Source: Paeniglutamicibacter sp. Y32M11
GTDB taxonomy: Bacteria; Actinomycetota; Actinomycetes; Actinomycetales; Micrococcaceae
Length of the DNA: 64,000 nt
Reading direction: 5' to 3'
NCBI RefSeq assembly: GCF_019285735.1
Contig: NZ_CP079107.1
Location: 248,001-312,000, forward strand
In this document: positions 60,296-64,000 of the stretch, piece after piece
How positions within the stretch are numbered: position 1 is the first letter of the stretch
Layout: the number at the start of each line of letters is the position of its first letter
Made by a program: the position numbers and the translations under genes
The notes under the pieces: generated by a model
What the model was told of the DNA's origin: nothing
The model's input: only the letters and a program-made list of their open reading frames with translations
The model's database searches: none

Positions 60296-61765
60296 ATGAG
60301 CAATACCACTTCCGCGCCCCACCTCGAGCGTGGGCTATCCAACAGGCACATCCAACTGATCGCGCTCGGCGGGGCCATTGGCACCGGATTGTTCATGGGC
60401 TCCGGCAAGACCATTTCGGTCGCTGGTCCCTCGGTCATTTTCGTATACATGATCATTGGTTTCATGCTCTTCTTCGTGATGCGCGCCATGGGTGAAGTGC
60501 TCCTGAGCAACACGAACTACAAGAGCTTTTCCGACTTCGCCGGAGACCTCCTGGGTCCGTGGGCTGCCTTCTTCACGGGTTGGACCTACTGGTTCTGCTG
60601 GATCGTCACCGGAATCGCCGACGTGGTGGCCATCGCCCACTACGTAGCTTTCTGGTGGGCGGATCTGGCCTTGTGGATCCCGGCCGTCGCCTGCATCCTG
60701 CTGCTCTTGGCACTAAACTTGCCGAGCGTGAAGAACTTCGGTGAAACCGAATTCTGGTTCGCACTCATCAAGATCATTGCGATTGGCGCGCTGATTGTTG
60801 TCGGTCTGGTCATGATCATCACCGGTTTCGAGAACAACGGCGCCACCGCTTCCTTCGCGAACCTTTGGAACGATGGCGGGATGTTCCCGACCGGCTTCAT
60901 GGGCTTTGTTGCAGGCTTCCAGATCGCCGTGTTCGCCTTTGTGGGTATCGAGCTGGTCGGCACCACCGCCGCCGAGACCAAGGATCCGGAGAAGACGCTG
61001 CCTCGTGCCATCAACTCCATCCCGATCCGCATCCTCTTCTTCTACGTCGGTGCCCTGATCATCCTGATGGCGGTCCAGCCATGGAACCTGTTCAGCGCCG
61101 ACGAATCCCCGTTTGTGGGCATGTTCGCCCTCGCTGGCCTGGCCGGAGCGGCAGGCGTGGTCAACTTCGTGGTGCTCACCTCGGCAACCTCCAGTGCCAA
61201 CTCCGGCATCTACTCGACCTCCCGCATGATCCACGGACTGGCAGAGGAAGGCGACGCTCCCAAGGCGTTCAGCAAGCTCTCGCGGACCAAGGTTCCGAAG
61301 AACGCGCTGCTCTTCTCCTGCATGTTCCTGCTCGCCGGCGTGGCGCTGCTCTACGCGGAGGGCTCCGTGGCCGAGGCCTTCACCCTGGTCACCACGATCT
61401 CGGCATTGTGCTTCATGTTCGTCTGGTCGATCATCTTGATCAGCTACATCGTCTTCCGCCGTCGTCGCCCGCAGCTGCATGCTGAGAGTAAATTCAAGAT
61501 GCCTGGCGGGGCGTTCATGCCCTACGTGGTGCTGGCCTTCTTCGGCTTCATCATCTGGGCACTAACCACCCAGGCCGACACACTGATGGCGCTGATCTTC
61601 ACCCCGATCTGGTTCGTTGCCCTGGGAATCGGCTACCTGATGCTGCGCCGTAACCCTGCGCACGAAAGGCTGCGCAGCGCCCACGAGGCAAAGGTCGCCT
61701 CCGAACGCCAGAGCGCCGCGGCGTTCAACGCCGGCAGTGACCTCCGTGAGATGGTCTCGAAGTAG
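60296..61765 (+). CDS. cycA: CycA-type D-serine/alanine/glycine permease
   Basis: The 489-residue 12-helix APC permease is strikingly like E. coli CycA as recalled. It has RHIQLIALGGAIGTGLFMGSGKTISVAGPSVIFVYMIIGFMLFFVMRAMGEVLLS, SFSDFAGDLLGPWAAFFTGWTYWFCWIVTGIADVVAI and AVFAFVGIELVGTTAAETKDPEKTLPRAINSIPIRILFFY. It imports glycine, D- and L-alanine and D-serine with protons. GGAAGG lies 7 nt before the ATG at 60296. A frame upstream to 60251 has no ribosome site. A tandem glycine riboswitch precedes it, strong independent support that glycine is a substrate. Confidence 0.95.
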   Translation: MSNTTSAPHLERGLSNRHIQLIALGGAIGTGLFMGSGKTISVAGPSVIFVYMIIGFMLFFVMRAMGEVLLSNTNYKSFSDFAGDLLGPWAAFFTGWTYWFCWIVTGIADVVAIAHYVAFWWADLALWIPAVACILLLLALNLPSVKNFGETEFWFALIKIIAIGALIVVGLVMIITGFENNGATASFANLWNDGGMFPTGFMGFVAGFQIAVFAFVGIELVGTTAAETKDPEKTLPRAINSIPIRILFFYVGALIILMAVQPWNLFSADESPFVGMFALAGLAGAAGVVNFVVLTSATSSANSGIYSTSRMIHGLAEEGDAPKAFSKLSRTKVPKNALLFSCMFLLAGVALLYAEGSVAEAFTLVTTISALCFMFVWSIILISYIVFRRRRPQLHAESKFKMPGGAFMPYVVLAFFGFIIWALTTQADTLMALIFTPIWFVALGIGYLMLRRNPAHERLRSAHEAKVASERQSAAAFNAGSDLREMVSK

Positions 61766-61798
61766 CAAGCAGGGCAGAGCAAAACCGCTTCACACACT

Positions 61799-61840
61799 AC
61801 AACGGCGGGGCCACCCCAGCAGGGGCGACCCCGCCGTTGT
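61799..61840 (+). terminator. Terminator of cycA
   Basis: ACAACGGCGGGG and CCCCGCCGTTGT close a long stem with inner CACCCC/GGGGCG pairing, 34 bp past the stop. It is followed by CTTG, with no strong T-tract. Confidence 0.8.
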
Positions 61841-61878
61841 CTTGCGGCTAGGGGGCTGACTCGTCGGTCAATAACCGA

Positions 61879-62253
61879 CTACAGGACGTGGGAAGCGATG
61901 AGCTGGGAGAGTGCCCGCACATCAACCTTGCCCTTAAACTCGAGGCGGACCTTGCCCAGGGAACTGAACCACAAATCCAGCTCGGCATCGAGGTCAAAAG
62001 TGCCTGCGGTCTCCACGGAAAACGCCTGGACCTTGGAATAGGGCAGCGACGTGTAGTCGCGCTTTTTGCCCGTGAGGCCCTGAATGTTCACCGCTATGAG
62101 CCGTTTGTTGGTGAAGACCACGTAGTCGCGCGCACCCTTGAAGGCGGCGAGCAGCTCCTCGCCCTGAACAAAGAGGGGAGTGATTTCGCCCGCCACATCG
62201 CCGGGATTGCACGGGCTGAGCTTAAACACTGAGGCATTGTTAAAATCGATCAT
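61879..62253 (-). CDS. PH-domain (bPH/DUF1696-like) protein
   Basis: The 124-residue cytoplasmic protein has the bacterial PH pattern: LFVQGEELLAAFKGARDYVVFTNKRLIAVNIQGLTGKKRDYTSLPYSKVQAFSVETAGTFDLDAELDLWFSSLGKVRLEFKG. The FTNKRLI and KKRDYTSLPYSKV segments are typical of the DUF1696-type domain. Function unknown. Ring-forming or stress-related roles are known for relatives. The gene is monocistronic, between the cycA terminator and the luciferase-like gene. Confidence 0.9.
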   Translation of the reverse strand: MIDFNNASVFKLSPCNPGDVAGEITPLFVQGEELLAAFKGARDYVVFTNKRLIAVNIQGLTGKKRDYTSLPYSKVQAFSVETAGTFDLDAELDLWFSSLGKVRLEFKGKVDVRALSQLIASHVL

Positions 62254-62472
62254 CCCCCGACCCTACCCAGTGGCAGGGAAGGTTGGGGGAGGACCGCGGT
62301 GTACCAGAGCCGCGCCGAGTCGAGAGTGAGGTCTCGCTGCACAAAGCTCATGGGTGAGGCGATGAAAATGCCAGTCATGAGCCAGCGGCAATCGAGGTGC
62401 CAAGCGCGCTTTTGGCCCCCAGCGTGCTTGGCTACGACAATCAGCTCGTGGAGATGGAGGCCGTGGCCCCCA

Positions 62473-63510
62473 TTAGCGCCAGCCGAGCCCCGGTGCCACA
62501 TGCGTCAGAATCGAGGAAATGACGTGAGTGTTGTACTCGACGCCGAGCTGGTTGGGCACGGTGAGCAGTAGGGTGTCCGCCGCAGCGATCGCCTCGTCCT
62601 GCGCCAACTTCTCAATCAGCTCATCCGGGGCGCCAGCGTAAGACTTACCAAAGACCGCGCGCGTTGTTGGATCGATGTTGCCCACCGAATCCGAGCTGTG
62701 CCGGTCGCGGCCGAAGTATTGCCAGTCGCGCTCTTCCGTCAGGGCAAAAATGCTGCGACTGACCGAGACCCGCGGTTCCCGCTGGTGCCCGGCCTCCTTC
62801 CAAGCCTCCCGGTAGAGAGCGATCTGCTCGGCCTGCTGGACATGGAAGGGCTTGCCGCTCTCGTCGTCCTTGAGCGTGGAGCTCTGCAGATTCATGCCCA
62901 GTTTTGCTGCCCACACCGCGGTGGCATTGGATCCCGAACCCCACCAGATGCGCTCGAGTAGACCTGGCGAATGTGGCTCCACGCGCAGTAATCCCGGCGG
63001 GTTAGGGAACATCGGGTTGGGGCTCGGTTCCGCGAAGCCCTCGCCGGTGAGCACCTGGAGTAGGCGTTCGGTATGCCGCCGGCCCATGTCTGCGTCCGAC
63101 TCACCCGCGGCCGGGGAGAAGCCGAAGTGACGCCACCCATCGATGACCTGTTCGGGTGAGCCACGGCTGATGCCCAGCTGCAGTCGGCCGCCGGAGATGA
63201 GGTCTGCGGCGCCGGCATCCTCCGCCATGTACAGCGGGTTCTCGTAGCGCATGTCGATGACGCCGGTGCCGATCTCGATGCGGCTGGTCTTCGCCCCGAT
63301 CGCGGCGAGCAGCGGGAATGGGGAGGCGTGCTGCTGGGCGAAGTGGTGGACGCGGAAATGGGCGCCGTCCGCCCCGAGCTCCTCCGCCGCAACCGCGAGA
63401 TCGATGGCTTGGAGCAACGCGTCCGACGCGCTGCGCGTGCCAGACTGCGGGTGGTCGGTCCAATGACCGAATGATAGGAATCCGATGTTCTTCACAATGG
63501 AGGCCAACAC
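62473..63510 (-). CDS. LLM-class flavin-dependent monooxygenase
   Basis: The roughly 345-residue bacterial luciferase-like protein starts near the GTG at 63510 (VLASIVKNIGFLSFGHW) and has the TIM-barrel blocks AEELGADGAHFRVHHFAQQHASPFPLLAAIGAKTSRIEIGTGVIDMRYENPLYMAEDAGAADLISGGRLQLGISRGSPEQVI. IWWGSGSNATAVWAAKLGMNLQ is typical F420- or FMN-binding alkanal-type region. It resembles YhbW-type members. The cofactor (FMN or F420) and substrate are unknown. GTG 63495 is an alternative start. The ribosome site AGGAA lies over the end of the MFS gene, 14 bp upstream, so the two genes are probably co-transcribed. Confidence 0.87.
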   Translation of the reverse strand: MLASIVKNIGFLSFGHWTDHPQSGTRSASDALLQAIDLAVAAEELGADGAHFRVHHFAQQHASPFPLLAAIGAKTSRIEIGTGVIDMRYENPLYMAEDAGAADLISGGRLQLGISRGSPEQVIDGWRHFGFSPAAGESDADMGRRHTERLLQVLTGEGFAEPSPNPMFPNPPGLLRVEPHSPGLLERIWWGSGSNATAVWAAKLGMNLQSSTLKDDESGKPFHVQQAEQIALYREAWKEAGHQREPRVSVSRSIFALTEERDWQYFGRDRHSSDSVGNIDPTTRAVFGKSYAGAPDELIEKLAQDEAIAAADTLLLTVPNQLGVEYNTHVISSILTHVAPGLGWR

Positions 63511-63524
63511 CGCGTTGGCGATTC

Positions 63525-64000
63525 CTATTCCGGACGGATCCGCGGCCCCGTCGGCCGTTCGGCGAGCCGCGCCGCCAAGAGGCCGCCGATGGAGAAGGCG
63601 AGCGTCGCCGCAAGCACCAGGGCTAGCGGCATGGTCCAGGAACCGGTGGCGCCATTGAGCCATCCGGCCAGCGGTGGGGCGCAGGTCGCGGCAAGATAAC
63701 CGCCGGTTTGGATGCGGGCCGACGCGCTGGCGGTGTCGGCGTTATTGTGTGCGACGCGCGGGATGATTGAGAAGATGGCGGTGAACCCGCCACCCTGGGC
63801 CACTCCGCCGATGATGGCCCAGAGCACAAAGGCCTCGGGAGCGGCAAGTAGCCCGATCGGAAGCGCCACCCAGAACATGGCGATGACCGCCGTGGCAATC
63901 CAGAGTTTGGTACGCGAGGCCAGCAGTGGCACGCCAAACGCACCGATGACTGCGGCGATTTGGAACAGTGAGGACGCTGCGCCCGACGCTGCGGCGTCCA
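63525..64000 (-). CDS. MFS transporter, CynX/NimT-like, N-terminus outside window
   Basis: The frame is open to the right edge on the minus strand, giving 158 residues of the C-terminal half of a membrane carrier. Helices include AVIGAFGVPLLASR, IATAVIAMFWVALPIGLLAA and WAIIGGVAQGGGFTAIFSIIPRVAHNNADTASASARIQTGGYLAATCAPPLAGWL. The GGVAQGGGFTAIFSII...ASARIQTGGYL signature is typical of the cyanate/2-nitroimidazole (CynX/NimT) MFS branch. The tail ends ARLAERPTGPRIRPE. The substrate is unknown. It is followed after 14 bp by the luciferase-like monooxygenase gene, likely one operon. Confidence 0.82.
   Translation of the reverse strand, partial: DAAASGAASSLFQIAAVIGAFGVPLLASRTKLWIATAVIAMFWVALPIGLLAAPEAFVLWAIIGGVAQGGGFTAIFSIIPRVAHNNADTASASARIQTGGYLAATCAPPLAGWLNGATGSWTMPLALVLAATLAFSIGGLLAARLAERPTGPRIRPE

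Noticed and set aside
62250-62501. 83-codon minus-strand frame between the PH-domain and LLM genes
   Set aside because: It overlaps the 3' end of the LLM gene in another frame, has no ribosome site and no family similarity.

Overview
The window is high-GC actinobacterial chromosome, most likely from the family Micrococcaceae (Arthrobacter, Glutamicibacter, Paeniglutamicibacter or a relative). Supporting signs are two DUF222/HNH endonuclease genes, a short SRP RNA, many TANNNT -10 boxes placed 6-7 nt before a start codon (leaderless genes), and an 830-residue dimethylglycine oxidase that closely resembles the Arthrobacter globiformis enzyme as I recall it. The genus is inferred, not proven. 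I see no prophage, complete insertion sequence, CRISPR array or replication origin.

Layout. 1-3.8 kb: an HdeD-like membrane protein cut by the window edge, an AlkD-like DNA repair protein, and an uncharacterised pair (unknown protein plus HD-GYP/LuxR regulator) behind a perfect 20-bp palindrome. 3.8-6.9 kb: a levodione-reductase-like SDR and a 3-hydroxybenzoate 4-monooxygenase with two tandem palindromic operators. 7.4-11.3 kb: a DUF3592 membrane protein and the purS-purQ-purL operon. 11.5-17.7 kb: YchJ-like protein, CPA1 antiporter, and a CitMHS citrate carrier divergent from a CitA/CitB-type two-component system. 17.7-24.5 kb: SSI-like lipoprotein, a conserved protein of doubtful annotation, HNH protein, aspartokinase and an ABC exporter pair.

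24.5-37 kb is a glycine betaine catabolism locus: IclR regulator, glutathione-independent formaldehyde dehydrogenase, gbcB-gbcA-type betaine monooxygenase, divergent LysR regulator, BCCT transporter, purU and dimethylglycine oxidase. Together they import betaine, demethylate it to dimethylglycine and then sarcosine, and handle the released C1 units. Sarcosine oxidase is not in the window. 37-44.2 kb is housekeeping: recR, dnaX with a 20-codon Gln repeat, gluQ, SRP RNA, a second HNH gene and tRNA-Ser(GGA). 44.3-47.6 kb is a signalling cluster: OmpR-type regulator, an Hpt-like protein lacking its phospho-histidine, and a PAS histidine kinase.

47.7-64 kb: 2OG-Fe(II) oxygenase, VapB-annotated small protein with a LytR_C protein, DsbA/FrnE-like protein, amino-acid permease, YoaK-like protein, MFS transporter, the glyoxylate shunt pair aceA and aceB, a dTMP-kinase-like P-loop protein, a hypothetical, and a cycA-type glycine/alanine/serine permease behind a tandem glycine riboswitch. 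The end holds a PH-domain protein, a luciferase-like monooxygenase and a CynX-like MFS gene cut by the window edge.

The clearest non-coding discovery is the tandem glycine riboswitch at 59783-59977. It is placed on a glycine-family permease in a genome that makes glycine from betaine. The best candidates for undescribed biology are the palindrome/unknown protein/HD-LuxR module (1309-3775) and the histidine-less Hpt protein beside a two-component system (45078-45494).
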